The position numbers and the translations under genes are program-made. A stretch of DNA of 5,385 nt from CAYINU01 sp964364855. Its GTDB lineage: Bacteria; Margulisbacteria; Marinamargulisbacteria; CAYINU01. Positions 5,235-5,385 of the stretch are shown in pieces. The notes below the pieces were generated by a model, which saw only the letters and a program-made list of their open reading frames with translations, did no database searches and was not told where the DNA came from. The stretch is from assembly GCA_964364855.1 (NCBI GenBank), contig CAYINU010000094.1:1-5385 (forward strand). The letters are read 5' to 3'. Position 1 is the first letter of the stretch. Every line of letters begins with the position of its first letter.

Positions 5235-5385
5235 TGCCACACGCGACCCTGGAACAGCCTGCCTTTAGCCCTGACTCTCTGCAAAAAATACGCGACAGTA
5301 TTGCCCGCTATCCCGAAGGTCGGCAGAAATCGACACTGCTGCCCGTCCTGCATATGGCCCAGGCCGAATTTGGCGGTTGGCTGAG
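5234..5385 (+). CDS. nuoE: NADH-quinone oxidoreductase (complex I) subunit E (24 kDa type), 3' partial
   Basis: NuoE is the 24 kDa, 2Fe-2S (N1a) subunit that pairs with NuoF in the NADH-dehydrogenase tip of complex I. Only the first 50 residues are inside the window. They include the typical N-terminal helix and the diagnostic ARYPEGRQKSTLLPVLHMAQ stretch at 24-43, then EFGGWL. The cluster-binding cysteines lie beyond the window. The ATG overlaps the nuoD TAA by one base. A GGGAG core (5216-5220) is 13 bases upstream and a weaker GGA is closer, so expression probably depends on coupling to nuoD. Its position directly after nuoD is the normal nuo gene order. Confidence 0.92.
   Translation, partial: MPHATLEQPAFSPDSLQKIRDSIARYPEGRQKSTLLPVLHMAQAEFGGWL

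Noticed and set aside
4050..5353. Minus-strand open frames opposite nuoD and nuoE
   Set aside because: nuoD and nuoE are unmistakable on the + strand. The antisense translations look random and lack ribosome sites.

Overview
The window looks like a draft or metagenomic scaffold from a Gram-negative bacterium, because it carries a run of exactly 100 N (2394-2493). The clearest content is the start of a respiratory complex I operon, nuoA-nuoB-nuoC-nuoD-nuoE, at 2553-5385 on the + strand and cut off inside nuoE by the window edge. NuoC and NuoD are separate proteins rather than fused. From memory, the acidic NuoC tail (MRKEYPLED, then a TREDKDD run) and the style of NuoD resemble complex I of the Bacteroidota/FCB lineages. 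Several genes have clear Shine-Dalgarno sequences (AAGGAG, AAAGGA, GGGAGG), which is unlike typical Bacteroidia, so the phylum is left open. A lipobox-bearing protein at the left end also fits a cell with an outer membrane or periplasm.

Layout. 1-116: the C-terminal tail of an unidentified + strand protein. 137-987: a secreted lipoprotein with fibronectin-III-like repeats, split by an apparent single-base frameshift near 776-788. 988-1260: a non-coding convergent spacer with hairpins, a 16-bp direct repeat and a 71-bp imperfect palindrome that looks like a dispersed MITE-like element. 1261-1944, - strand: a DUF1003 membrane protein with an N-terminal CxxC motif. 1945-2020: a short AT-rich divergent promoter region. 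2021-2374, + strand: a small DUF423 membrane protein starting at TTG. 2394-2493: assembly gap. 2553 onward: the nuo operon.

The nuo genes are tightly packed. nuoA/nuoB are separated by 1 base, nuoB/nuoC abut exactly, and nuoC/nuoD and nuoD/nuoE overlap by one base (TAATG), implying one transcript with translational coupling. NuoB, C, D and E are peripheral-arm subunits, and NuoA is a membrane subunit at the junction that lines the quinone site. The catalytic residues I can check are present: the four NuoB cysteines for cluster N2 and the NuoD His/Tyr pair at the quinone site.

I do not see a novel defence, mobile or biosynthetic system. The items most worth a second look are the frameshifted lipoprotein, the repeat-rich spacer, the tandem ATTGTAAT sites between the divergent genes, and the assembly gap that hides the sequence upstream of nuoA.
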